DNA of 64,000 nt from Pleomorphomonas carboxyditropha. Lineage in GTDB: Bacteria > Pseudomonadota > Alphaproteobacteria > Rhizobiales > Pleomorphomonadaceae. The notes under the pieces were generated by a model. That model was not told the DNA's origin and did not search any database. It saw only the letters and a program-made list of their open reading frames with translations. Below are positions 14,932 to 22,713 of this stretch, piece by piece; within the stretch, counting starts at the first letter, position 1, and every line of letters begins with the position of its first letter. The stretch lies in assembly GCF_002770725.1 (NCBI RefSeq), contig NZ_NQVN01000001.1:744001-808000 (forward strand), written 5' to 3'. The position numbers and the translations under genes were made by a program.

Positions 14932-15145
14932 GATCATTCTCGTCTGAAGCGGCTCTAGCTCATGACGTGACCAAGCACCGCGTGGCGGTGGTAGTGGAGG
15001 TCGAAACTGAGAGCATCCCATTCATGAGCACACGCTATCGCTTAAGCCGGAATTGTCAATCACTCCCCAGAGCTACCATGCCTGCTTTCCGAGAGGACTC
15101 CATGAAACCGGCGGGCGGGAGCCGGAGCCCCCGCGCGCCGTTGGC

Positions 15146-16054
15146 TCAATTGGCCTTGGCGTAGAGCTTTCGCGCGATTTCGAGGATTTCCTCGGGGTGA
15201 TAGTCGGGGATGAAGGCGCTGGCGACACCCTCGGCCTCGTATTGCGGGCCACCCGTCGGCGGGCCGTCGATGATCTCCAGCGGTCCGGAGCCGTCGAGCG
15301 CCTCGCCCTGCCAGATATCGCCGATCTCGCGATAGTCGTCCGGGCTGAAGCGGTAGAGCCGCCGGTGCATGCCCTCGGCGAGGAAGGGCTGGCTTTCCGG
15401 GATCTCGACGCCCTCGATATTGGGGATCGGCAGCATCTTCTTCATGTCGACGCCGGTCAGCTTTTCGAGCGCCAGCGCATAGGCATGGGCATGCACGCCG
15501 CCGCGCGTGAACAGATAGCCGAGCATGTGGCGCGCGGCGGGGTTCTTGGTCATCTCGTAGACGCGCAGCTTCACGGTGCGCGCGCCGTTCTCCAGGAAGA
15601 AGTTGTGCAGCAGATCGAGAACGAGATTACCGGAGTTGAAGATGTAGTCGCCGCGCCACGGCTGTCCAAGCGCATTCGTCGCCATCACGCCATGCGGGCC
15701 GTTGATGTGAAAATTCGGGCCGGCACCGGCCGCGCCTCCGAACAGGTCCTTGAAAATGGCGTCGCCCTTCGACACGTCTCCCTTGGGCTCGGCGCCGTGC
15801 AGCAGCCCGTTCACCGCCGCCCCCACCAGCTCGATATGGCCGAGCTCTTCCGTCGCGATATTGGCGATCAGGGCGTAGAACGGCCTCAGCTTCTCGCGCT
15901 GCCGGAAATTGAAGCTCTGGTACATGTAGGTGTTGAGCGTCGTCATCTCGCCGAAACGGCCGCCCATCAGCTCGTTGACGGCGGCGGCGGCCGACGGATC
16001 GGGCTCCTTCGGCAGCGGCATCTCGACCTGAAGCTTGTCGATTCTCAGGAACAT
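15146..16054 (-). CDS. Manganese catalase
   Basis: This 302-residue protein matches the non-haem dimanganese catalase family, which converts hydrogen peroxide to water and oxygen in the cytoplasm. The four-helix core carries the metal ligands: Glu in the N-terminal helices (MGGRFGEMTTLNTYMYQSFNF, then ATEELGHIELV with its EExxH motif), and a later helical pair around GGVHAHAYALALEKLTG. A near-ideal AAGGAGGTG site precedes the ATG. The gene is divergent from oxyR across a 121-bp gap that holds an OxyR operator, so peroxide induction is expected. Confidence 0.93.
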   Translation of the reverse strand: MFLRIDKLQVEMPLPKEPDPSAAAAVNELMGGRFGEMTTLNTYMYQSFNFRQREKLRPFYALIANIATEELGHIELVGAAVNGLLHGAEPKGDVSKGDAIFKDLFGGAAGAGPNFHINGPHGVMATNALGQPWRGDYIFNSGNLVLDLLHNFFLENGARTVKLRVYEMTKNPAARHMLGYLFTRGGVHAHAYALALEKLTGVDMKKMLPIPNIEGVEIPESQPFLAEGMHRRLYRFSPDDYREIGDIWQGEALDGSGPLEIIDGPPTGGPQYEAEGVASAFIPDYHPEEILEIARKLYAKAN

Positions 16055-16118
16055 GGCGCACCTCCTTAATCACGCTGTTGCGCCCGAAAATCTTGACTCC
16101 TTTCATCAAGAAATGGAA

Positions 16119-16155
16119 AGATATGGTTGCTATTCCTTCGATAGGCGTTGCCTAT
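16119..16155. promoter_or_regulatory. OxyR operator between manganese catalase and oxyR
   Basis: The spacing matches the tetrameric OxyR site, four 4-bp elements separated by 7 bp each. The elements are AGAT (16119-16122), CTAT (16130-16133), ATAG (16141-16144) and CTAT (16152-16155); three are exact and the first is degenerate. The right half is a perfect palindrome (GATAGGC, 3 nt, GCCTATC). Confidence 0.8.
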
Positions 16156-16175
16156 CATTGAGACTGGAGCAGCCC

Positions 16176-17078
16176 TTGTCCTTCAGCGGTCTGTCGCTTC
16201 GCGATCTGGAATATCTCGACGCGGTCGCGCGGCAGCGCCACTTCGGGCGCGCCGCCGCCGAGTGCGGCGTGTCGCAACCGGCCCTGAGCGCCCAGATCAA
16301 GAAGCTCGAGGCGATCATCGGCGTGACCGTGTTCGAGCGGTCTCCGCGGCGCGTGCTGATCACCGCCAAGGGCGAGGAAGTGCTCGTCCGCACGCGCAAC
16401 ATCCTGCGGGAGGCCCGCGCGCTGCTCAACGAGGGGCGCGAGCGCCCGCCGCTGGCCGGCCCGCTTCGGATCGGAGCGCTGCCCACGCTCGGCCCCTATC
16501 TCCTGCCCAGCCTGATCGAGCCTTTCAGGCGGGAGTGGCCGGACGTCGAGTTGCTGATTTCCGAGGACCTCACCGACGCGTTGCTGAAAGGCGTCAAGTC
16601 GGGCGAGTTCGACGCGGTGCTTCTCTGCCGCTACGCGGACGACGGCGGAATCCTCGTTCAGCATCTCTTCTTCGAGCCGTTCCTGATCCTGCATGCGCGC
16701 GACCGGCATGTCGAATGGCCGATCGAGGGGCTGTCGGCCCAGGTCATCCTGCTGCGCGAAGGCCATTGCCTGCGCGACCAGGTGCACGAAGCCTGCGGTC
16801 AGGACGTCGCCTATTGCGGGCGCCGGGCGCAAAGCCTGGAGATGCTGCGCTCCATGGTCGCGGTCGGCGAGGGATGCTCCCTCGTGCCGGCCCTGGCGGC
16901 GCAGTCGCTGGATCGTCCCGACGGCCTCACTCGCTGCGCCGCCATACCGGACCCGGCGATCGGCCGCGATGTGGTGCTTGCCACCCGCCGCTCGGACGGC
17001 CGCACCCGCGAGCTTGCCGCCATCCGGGCGCTGATCGGCGGCATCGCCGCCAACCTCTTGTCGGACGCGCCGCGGTGA
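16176..17078 (+). CDS. oxyR: OxyR, peroxide-sensing LysR-family regulator
   Basis: With the TTG start at 16176 (GGAG 6 nt upstream) the protein has 300 residues, normal for OxyR. The LysR winged helix covers residues 7-66 (SLRDLEYLDAVARQRHFGRAAAECGVSQPALS). The redox pair is present: C198 in LLREGHCLRDQ and C207, nine residues later, equivalent to Cys199 and Cys208 of Escherichia coli OxyR. Oxidation to a disulphide would activate transcription of the divergent manganese catalase. The operator at 16119-16155 overlaps its own promoter region, so autoregulation is likely. Confidence 0.93.
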   Translation: MSFSGLSLRDLEYLDAVARQRHFGRAAAECGVSQPALSAQIKKLEAIIGVTVFERSPRRVLITAKGEEVLVRTRNILREARALLNEGRERPPLAGPLRIGALPTLGPYLLPSLIEPFRREWPDVELLISEDLTDALLKGVKSGEFDAVLLCRYADDGGILVQHLFFEPFLILHARDRHVEWPIEGLSAQVILLREGHCLRDQVHEACGQDVAYCGRRAQSLEMLRSMVAVGEGCSLVPALAAQSLDRPDGLTRCAAIPDPAIGRDVVLATRRSDGRTRELAAIRALIGGIAANLLSDAPR

Positions 17079-17131
17079 CGCTTGGCGCCGTAAACATCTT
17101 TGATTATATTGAAGGCAACAAAAGGTTCATC

Positions 17132-17386
17132 ATGTCTCGACCTACGGCCATGACGGTCCGCATCAGCGGTACCTTGAGCGATTTCGTGGCAGCGAACGTT
17201 GGTGAGAACGGCTCCTACGAGAATATCAGCGAGTATGTTCGTGATCTGATCCGTCGCGACAAGGAGCGAGTGGAGAAGGAATCGTTTGACCGGTTGAAAG
17301 CCGAGCTCCCCCATGCTTTCGCAGCACCAGAATCCGCATACAGGCCGCTAACTGCGGCCGAAGTCATCGCGCGGAACCGGATTTAG
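17132..17386 (+). CDS. parD: ParD-family antitoxin (toxin partner broken)
   Basis: This 84-residue ribbon-helix-helix antitoxin begins with MTVRISGTLSDFVAANV and continues with SYENISEYVRDLIRRDKER, typical of ParD. The C-terminal tail (FAAPESAYRPLTAAEVIARN) is the toxin-binding part in this family. AAAGG lies 6 nt before the ATG. Only the last codons of a ParE toxin follow, so this antitoxin appears orphaned. Confidence 0.85.
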   Translation: MSRPTAMTVRISGTLSDFVAANVGENGSYENISEYVRDLIRRDKERVEKESFDRLKAELPHAFAAPESAYRPLTAAEVIARNRI

Positions 17387-17485
17387 CTGGATGGCCGTCT
17401 GTCGGATGGTGACATCGGCATCGTCACCATCCTGCGTGAGCGCGTGCACCAGATCGATCGCTTTTGCGAGGATTTCGGTTTGTGA
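17387..17485 (+). pseudogene. parE: Remnant of ParE toxin (C-terminal end only)
   Basis: Immediately after the parD stop, an open stretch of 32 codons without a start encodes GDIGIVTILRERVHQIDRFCEDFGL and then a stop. This matches the ending of ParE/RelE-fold toxins (IVTILHERM-type strand, then the short tail). The roughly 70 N-terminal residues that carry most of the fold are missing, so an internal deletion fused the remnant directly to the antitoxin gene. Confidence 0.65.
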
Positions 17486-17532
17486 GGCTGCGCTAGAACG
17501 CATCCGGTCGGCCACTCCCGACGCTGCGATGT

Positions 17533-17976
17533 CTACTCGGTGATTTCGGGCTCGACGAGTTTTGCGAGCTTGTGCAGGGAGTCCTGCCAGCCAAGATAGC
17601 AGGCCTCGGCGGGGATCACGTCGGGCACGCCCTGCTGCTCGATGTTCACTTCCGTACCGACGGACACGGCCTTCAGGTTCACGGTGACCTTCATCTCGCC
17701 CGGCAGGCCGGCGTCGTCGAAGCTGTCGGTGTAGACGAGGCGCTCGCCTGGGACGAGCTCCAGATAGGTTCCGCCGAAAGAGTGGCTGTGGCCGGTGGTG
17801 AAGTTCCGGAACGACATGCGGTGATGGCCGCCGACCTTGGCGTCCAGCTCATGAACGGTGCAGACGAACCCATATGGCGGAAGCCAGCTCGCAACCGCAT
17901 CGGCTTCGAGGAACGCGCGATAGAGCTTCTCCGGCTTGGCGGCGACGACGCGATGCAGACGGATCGTGCTGGGCAT
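17533..17976 (-). CDS. SRPBCC (START-like/AHSA1) domain protein
   Basis: This 147-residue protein covers one SRPBCC fold. Visible are the opening STIRLHRVVAAKPEKLYRAFLEADAVASWLPPYGF, the strand DAKVGGHHRMSFRNF, and YLELVPGERLVYTDSF before the final helix (LGWQDSLHKLAKLVEPEI). Proteins of this group bind hydrophobic ligands, and many serve as stress or polyketide-related accessory proteins. The ligand is unknown. The ATG at 17976 opens the conserved domain. It lies downstream of a membrane-anchored DJ-1-like gene, in the same direction with 113 bp between. Confidence 0.8.
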   Translation of the reverse strand: MPSTIRLHRVVAAKPEKLYRAFLEADAVASWLPPYGFVCTVHELDAKVGGHHRMSFRNFTTGHSHSFGGTYLELVPGERLVYTDSFDDAGLPGEMKVTVNLKAVSVGTEVNIEQQGVPDVIPAEACYLGWQDSLHKLAKLVEPEITE

Positions 17977-18089
17977 GGATCTTCTCCCTGTGGTTCGGTT
18001 GCCTTCGGCGGGCAGCCATTGGCTGCCTGGATACGATAACGACGAACGGACGTGCGGGATCCGGCATCGCACCGGGCTGAATGGATCCG

Positions 18090-19229
18090 CTATTGCCGCG
18101 GATATTCGAGCTGCATGGCGACCACGTTGCTGGTGCGCGCTCCATAGCGGGCGGCGATCGCGTCGAGCGCATGGTCGAGAGCGTTGGCCGGCTTCCGGTC
18201 GGGAAATGTCGGCACGCGCCGGTCGGCCGGCCAGTCTATGCCGGATCGGTCGGGAATGATACGGATGCCGTTGCAGCTCTCCACCGCACCCGGCGAGGCG
18301 GCGTAGGTCGTCGCATTCGATCGATAGGTTCGCGACCAGGCATCGGCGACCAGGGCAAGCGATACCTCGTCCATGCCCGGCTCGAGACGGACGCCGAGTT
18401 CCTCCCGGTTCCAGACGGCGAGCCTGTTGGCGAAAACGGTCGTCGCAAACGGACGGGTGAGCCCGAACGCGCCGCTTGCATGCCGCGTATCCCACGTTTC
18501 GAGGCCGAGGTCGCGTGCGACCACCTCCGCCCTGGCCCGGCCGGCGATCGCCTCGATTAGCGTCAGCATCATCGGCATGGACGCGGTGATGCCGGTCGTC
18601 GTCGTCACGCCGGCGTCCGAGACCAGGCGCCGGTCCGCCACGTATTCGATCGTCGGGCTGCGCTTCAGCATCTCGTCGAGATAGTACCAATGGGTCGTCG
18701 CGCGCTTGCCGTCCAGCAGTCCGGCGGCGGCGACGACTTTCGCGCCGGCGCATATGCCGATGATCGTCGCCCCCTTTCTCGCCTGGTCTCGGAGCCAGGC
18801 GATCGCCGCCGGATCGTCGTCGCGGCTCATGGCCGGCACGATGACATAGTCCGCTCCTTCGGGGTGCGCCGCGTCGAACGCCGCGATGGTCGCATCGGGT
18901 TGCACGACGAGCGCCGGGAAAAGCCGCACCGGTCCCGGCCCGGTCGCGAGCGACACCACGTCGGCGACATTGGCGCGTTTCAGGACGCCGTAGGGCAGCA
19001 GATAGTCGGTCGTCTCGGTGGCATCGTTGAGGCCGACGATGGCGGCCAGCGGCCGCTGGCGCTTCGGCGGCTTCAGCGCGGCGAGCGTGGCCGCGATCTC
19101 CTCCTGCGGAACGGGCGGCGGGATCGAGGCGACCGGGGCAGGCGGCAACGTGGCGAGCCACACGCCGAAACCCGCCGCGGAGAGGGCGGCCAGCCCGAGA
19201 ACGCCCCACACTATGGACCGAGGGTTCAT
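18090..19229 (-). CDS. DJ-1/PfpI-domain protein with N-terminal membrane anchor
   Basis: This 379-residue protein has an N-terminal signal or anchor segment (about residues 8-26) and a proline-rich linker. A DJ-1/PfpI domain follows, with the nucleophile elbow GICAGAKVVAAAGLLDGKRATTHW near residue 155. A second, unrecognised part fills residues about 245-379. It has no AraC-type helix-turn-helix, unlike the neighbouring gene, so it is probably periplasmic or membrane-tethered. The ATG at 19229 has GAGGAA about 6 nt upstream. It is divergent from the GlxA-type regulator. Confidence 0.8.
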   Translation of the reverse strand: MNPRSIVWGVLGLAALSAAGFGVWLATLPPAPVASIPPPVPQEEIAATLAALKPPKRQRPLAAIVGLNDATETTDYLLPYGVLKRANVADVVSLATGPGPVRLFPALVVQPDATIAAFDAAHPEGADYVIVPAMSRDDDPAAIAWLRDQARKGATIIGICAGAKVVAAAGLLDGKRATTHWYYLDEMLKRSPTIEYVADRRLVSDAGVTTTTGITASMPMMLTLIEAIAGRARAEVVARDLGLETWDTRHASGAFGLTRPFATTVFANRLAVWNREELGVRLEPGMDEVSLALVADAWSRTYRSNATTYAASPGAVESCNGIRIIPDRSGIDWPADRRVPTFPDRKPANALDHALDAIAARYGARTSNVVAMQLEYPRQ

Positions 19230-19307
19230 GGCTTCCTCACGATAGCGGTCGTCTTCCGACGGTCGATGCAGGATAGCGAGACGGCCGGCTGGCAGGAATG
19301 ACAAAAG

Positions 19308-20297
19308 GTGGCTATTTTCTGCCAAATGCATCACGTCGCCTTCATCGTCTATCCGGGTTTCGAACTGCTCGACGTCTCGGGACCGGCATCGGTCTTCAAC
19401 GGCGCCAATCGCGCCCTGCGCCAGCGCAGGAAGCCGGCGTTCTACAAGGTCGTGCTCGCGTCGGCCCAAGGCGGTGCCGTCGAAAGCAGCAGCGGCATTG
19501 CGCTGGAAACACGTCCGATCGCCGACCTCCGGCCGGATGAAGCGCAGACGCTTTTGGTCGCGGGAGCCGAGCGGGAACCCCTCCTGCCGGCAATGGCCGA
19601 TCCGGCCTTGCGGGCAACCCTCCCGGCGCTGGCCGGGAAGGCCGAGCGGTTCGGCTCGGTCTGCTCCGGCGGCTTCGTCCTGGCCGCGCTCGGGCTGCTC
19701 GACGGCCGCCGCGTCGCGACGCACTGGGATGCCTGCAAACCGCTGGCCGAGGCCTTTCCGAAGATCTCGGTCGATCCCGAAGCCCTCTACGTGGTCGACG
19801 GCGCGCTCTGGACCTCGGCCGGGGTGACCACCGGCATCGACATGGCGCTGGCGATGATCACGCACGACCTCGATGCGTCGATCGCCGGCGAGGTCGCCAA
19901 GCGGCTGGTGCTCTATGCCCGGAGGCCCGGCTACCAGTCGCAGTTCAGCCCGGTTCTCCAGGCGCAGGCAAAAGGCGACAGCCCTTTTGCCGAGCTGATC
20001 GGCTGGATGCAGACGAACCTCGACGCAGCCCTGGACGTGCCGTCGCTGGCAGCCCGCGCCGGGCTGTCCGAACGCACCTTCCATCGCAAGTTCGTGGCGG
20101 CGACCGGCGAGACGCCGGCCCGCTTCGTCGAGATCCTCCGGCTCGACGCCGCGCGCCTGCTGCTCTCGCGGGGCGGTTCGCTGAAATCGGTCGCGGCGCA
20201 AGTGGGGCTTTTCCCGCCCGCGCGCCTCGCGGAGGCCTTCGAGCGCCGCTTCGGCGTCGCCCCGCGACTGTTCCGCGACATGCACGCGGAACTGTAG
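19308..20297 (+). CDS. GlxA-family transcriptional regulator (DJ-1 domain plus AraC helix-turn-helix)
   Basis: This protein has up to 329 residues. The N-terminal DJ-1/PfpI-like domain opens with HHVAFIVYPGFELLDVSGP and has the nucleophile-like Cys in GSVCSGGFVLAALGLLDG. Two AraC-type helix-turn-helix motifs lie at the C terminus (DVPSLAARAGLSERTFHRKF, then LKSVAAQVGLFPPARLAEAFERRFG). The first start is a GTG at 19308; an ATG at 19326 begins the conserved sequence and is the alternative. It is divergent from the membrane-anchored DJ-1 gene and probably regulates it. Confidence 0.88.
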   Translation: MAIFCQMHHVAFIVYPGFELLDVSGPASVFNGANRALRQRRKPAFYKVVLASAQGGAVESSSGIALETRPIADLRPDEAQTLLVAGAEREPLLPAMADPALRATLPALAGKAERFGSVCSGGFVLAALGLLDGRRVATHWDACKPLAEAFPKISVDPEALYVVDGALWTSAGVTTGIDMALAMITHDLDASIAGEVAKRLVLYARRPGYQSQFSPVLQAQAKGDSPFAELIGWMQTNLDAALDVPSLAARAGLSERTFHRKFVAATGETPARFVEILRLDAARLLLSRGGSLKSVAAQVGLFPPARLAEAFERRFGVAPRLFRDMHAEL

Positions 20298-20396
20298 GCG
20301 CTGAAAGGCAACTTCGGGCATAAAGCCGGAAATCGCTATTGCGGGCTTCGGTACGTGCGTGGTCAAACCCTTAGTCCGTCACGGGAGCTAAAGCGG

Positions 20397-20771
20397 TCAG
20401 TCCTGTCCGAGCACTTTCATGCGTTCTTTATGTGCGTCGATACGCCGGCGCCGGGCCCGTTCAAGGACGTAGCCCATCAAGACGAATAGCGCGCCGGGAA
20501 GGCCGAACTCTATGCCGGATTCCAACATGAACGCGCTCCCCCCTTGCGGGTCGGAAATGAAGGCGCTTACAGCTCGCCCATTTGTAAACAGGGTATAGAA
20601 TCCTCCGACTACCAGAGCGCAGATAAGGAATATTAGCGGTATGGCGACTATAAATCCTGCAATAGCATTCAATCTTCTTGTCATGGAAACTATAAGTAGG
20701 AAGCCTATTACAATGATAATGGCGTTTATCGCCAGGTAATTTCTCATCATATACATATAATAGTCTTGCAT
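20397..20771 (-). CDS. Small membrane protein, unknown
   Basis: This 124-residue protein has about three hydrophobic segments (residues 11-30, 36-58 and 82-101) and ends in a basic, charged tail (ERARRRRIDAHKERMK) that is probably cytoplasmic. I recognise no family. Its DNA is clearly more AT-rich than the flanking genes, which suggests a different origin or weak selection. AGGA lies about 9 nt before the ATG. It stands alone between the GlxA-type gene and the flagellar locus. Confidence 0.55.
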   Translation of the reverse strand: MQDYYMYMMRNYLAINAIIIVIGFLLIVSMTRRLNAIAGFIVAIPLIFLICALVVGGFYTLFTNGRAVSAFISDPQGGSAFMLESGIEFGLPGALFVLMGYVLERARRRRIDAHKERMKVLGQD

Positions 20772-21106
20772 TTGCAGTTTTCCTATATGAGTATGGGAGT
20801 ATTCTATACAACTTATGAAATACAGAAAGATGATTTTTTTACTTACATTGGTCAGATCACGTAATGGGCGTTTTTATGAGGTCCGGACCGGTATTCCGAG
20901 CAACGCCTCGTCCGGAAGAAGTGAGCCGACTTGCATCCAGATCGGTAAATAAGGGGGCAATCAAAAACCCGGCATACGTCGGCACTTCGTCCGTTGCCAG
21001 CAGCGCGAAGGCAGGTCAATAAACCATGTGGTGAGCCGTGTATTCACTGCTCGAAGGTTGATGAGGAACCATGCCGGCTGATTTTCCAAGCTTATGTTGG
21101 TCTCGA
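20772..21106. other. AT-rich gene-free gap downstream of ftcR
   Basis: No gene is apparent in this 335-bp stretch. It contains runs such as seven T residues near 20834-20840 and is unlike the GC-rich surroundings. It separates the accessory region from the flagellar locus. Confidence 0.35.
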
Positions 21107-21138
21107 CCGGCGACGGACCTATTGCGGACCGTCGCCGG
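21107..21138 (-). terminator. Strong hairpin after ftcR
   Basis: A perfect 10-bp stem (CCGGCGACGG with its complement, 21107-21116/21129-21138) with a 12-nt loop begins 13 nt after the ftcR stop. There is no T-run, so it may protect the 3' end rather than terminate intrinsically. Confidence 0.5.
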
Positions 21139-21151
21139 AGATGTTGTCCGC

Positions 21152-21826
21152 TCAGCCGTTTTCCAGCATGTAGCCGACGTAGCGCTTGGAATCGATCGGA
21201 TCGAAGCCGAGGCGAGCTCGCAATTTCTTGCGTAGCTTGCTGATGTGACTCTCGATCACGCTCTCCTCGACCTCTTCGTTGCAGAAGCCATAAACGAAGC
21301 CAAAGATCTTTTCCTTGGTAACGCGCTTGTTCTGGTTGCGAACCAGGTATTCCAGAATCCGGCGTTCGCGGCGCGGCAGCACAAAGGGCTCGCCGTTCAC
21401 TTCCGGGTCGCGGCCGTCGAAGAAGACGCGCATCGACCCGATGATCTTGCAATCGTCGGTCTGGCTGCCGGCCCGGCGCTGGATGGCGCCGGCCCGGGCA
21501 ATAATCTCTCGGACGTGAACCGGCTGTCGGACGACGTCATCGACGCCGACGGCAAACAGATTCAACGTCTGCTCGAGGCTGGGAACATCGCTGAAGGCAA
21601 TCAGAGGAGCACCGCATCTCTCACGGATGATTTTCGGCACCGACTGACGATCTTCGCAACTGCCCAGCAGAAAGCCCTCGATGGTTAACAGGTCGCTGTC
21701 AGGTGCGGCCCCCATCCAGTCGCGGAACTCCGGCGATCGGAAGCCGATCGAGGAAACCCCTTCCCGTTCAAATCCTGACGTGTATCCGGAAGTAACAATC
21801 TTCCGGTCATCAATGATGACGAACAT
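21152..21826 (-). CDS. ftcR: FtcR/Rem-type flagellar transcriptional activator
   Basis: This 224-residue orphan response regulator of the OmpR class matches Brucella FtcR and Sinorhizobium Rem, which activate flagellar genes. The receiver domain opens with MFVIIDDRKIV. At the end of the third strand, where the phospho-accepting Asp is expected, the sequence reads LLTIEGFLL, with Glu at about residue 50. The C-terminal winged helix (FVLPRRERRILEYLVRNQNKRVTKEKIF, then SVIESHISKLRKKL) is complete. No histidine kinase is adjacent. It lies downstream of the motC-fliK-SLT operon but is separated by 311 bp, so it probably has its own promoter. Confidence 0.9.
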   Translation of the reverse strand: MFVIIDDRKIVTSGYTSGFEREGVSSIGFRSPEFRDWMGAAPDSDLLTIEGFLLGSCEDRQSVPKIIRERCGAPLIAFSDVPSLEQTLNLFAVGVDDVVRQPVHVREIIARAGAIQRRAGSQTDDCKIIGSMRVFFDGRDPEVNGEPFVLPRRERRILEYLVRNQNKRVTKEKIFGFVYGFCNEEVEESVIESHISKLRKKLRARLGFDPIDSKRYVGYMLENG

Positions 21827-22137
21827 AGCTCACATTCCCCGTCAATCGACCTTTTTTTGTATTGATCAACGTCGGAGTAAGCTAGGTTGAGAAATGTAGT
21901 TCGGTCAACTTGTTGCAGCATGTATCTGGCATGCTTCTGAGTTTGTCATTATGTATATGGAAACGCTACCATTCGAATTTGTATGACAAACGCCGCAATT
22001 AAGTATCGAAAAATTCCATAAAATTATGCAATATTTTCAATGTAGTTCATTTTGTATTCATAATGTGATTCATGTATACGCCGATCGGTTTTCCGGTCAA
22101 GCCTGTCGCGCGATCCGTCTGGGGATTTACTTATTTC
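21827..22137. promoter_or_regulatory. AT-rich upstream region of ftcR
   Basis: No gene is visible in this 311-bp gap. It is distinctly AT-rich and ought to hold the ftcR promoter. I find no clear copy of the 15-bp flagellar box here, consistent with ftcR sitting above the other flagellar genes in the hierarchy. Confidence 0.4.
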
Positions 22138-22713
22138 TCAGCTCGGCTTCCGGCCGCAAAAAGCGGCCGAGTTGGCTGTCCATTCACCGAAGCCGGCGCG
22201 CACCATGTTGCCGATAACAAGGCAGACGTATTGTTTCTGTGCCGGATTGTTGTTCGGTCCCGCGTGATAGCGGGCGACGGCCATGGTCCAGGTGTCGTGA
22301 CGGTCGTGGAGCTCGTTGAGGAAGCGGGCAGCGTATTGGACGTTCTTGTGCGGATCGAACATCTCGGTCACCGAGGCGAAGCGTCCACCATGGTAATGGT
22401 GGTTGATCTGCATGCAGCCGAGATCGATGAGCCTGACGCCGCGTGCCCGTTCCGTTTCGAAGCGGTCGAGAGCATCGGAAAGACTTGAAGCCACATAGGG
22501 CTTGCCGGCAATGTTCATAGCCAAGGGCTGCAGGCCTTTCTTTCCCCCGCTCTCGGTCATGCCGACGGCATAGAGGACGCCGAGCGGAATGCCGAATTCG
22601 TCGGCGGCCGCCCGCATCTCACGCTCGCAGATGGTCAGTTCCTCGGCTGCCGCGCGGGCGAGGGAGCTACAGATAAAGATCGCCGCTAGAACCGCCAGCG
22701 CTGCTTTCTTCAT
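22138..22713 (-). CDS. Periplasmic lytic transglycosylase of the flagellar locus
   Basis: This 191-residue protein has a signal peptide (residues 1-23, ending ARAAAEE) and an SLT-like domain. The catalytic Glu is E54 in AVGMTESGG, with IDLGCMQINHHYHGG and VARYHAGPNN downstream. A short transglycosylase at this point, between the fliK/motD-type gene and the regulator, recurs in rhizobial flagellar loci. It probably opens peptidoglycan for rod assembly, since the FlgJ here has no muramidase domain. AAGGAG precedes the ATG. The gene overlaps the 3' end of fliK by 47 nt. Confidence 0.85.
   Translation of the reverse strand: MKKAALAVLAAIFICSSLARAAAEELTICEREMRAAADEFGIPLGVLYAVGMTESGGKKGLQPLAMNIAGKPYVASSLSDALDRFETERARGVRLIDLGCMQINHHYHGGRFASVTEMFDPHKNVQYAARFLNELHDRHDTWTMAVARYHAGPNNNPAQKQYVCLVIGNMVRAGFGEWTANSAAFCGRKPS

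Noticed and set aside
1-15000. Integrase gene, tRNA or attachment site marking the element ends
   Set aside because: I searched the left region and the gaps at 13778-14114 and 14932-15145 and found no recombinase, tRNA or flanking direct repeat, so the element boundaries are left open.
14932-15145. Possible leader peptide or attenuator ahead of the nucleotidyltransferase gene
   Set aside because: A short minus-strand frame precedes the terminator at 14904-14931, but it shows no run of a regulatory amino acid and no alternative antiterminator stem. A plain terminator after the catalase gene is simpler.
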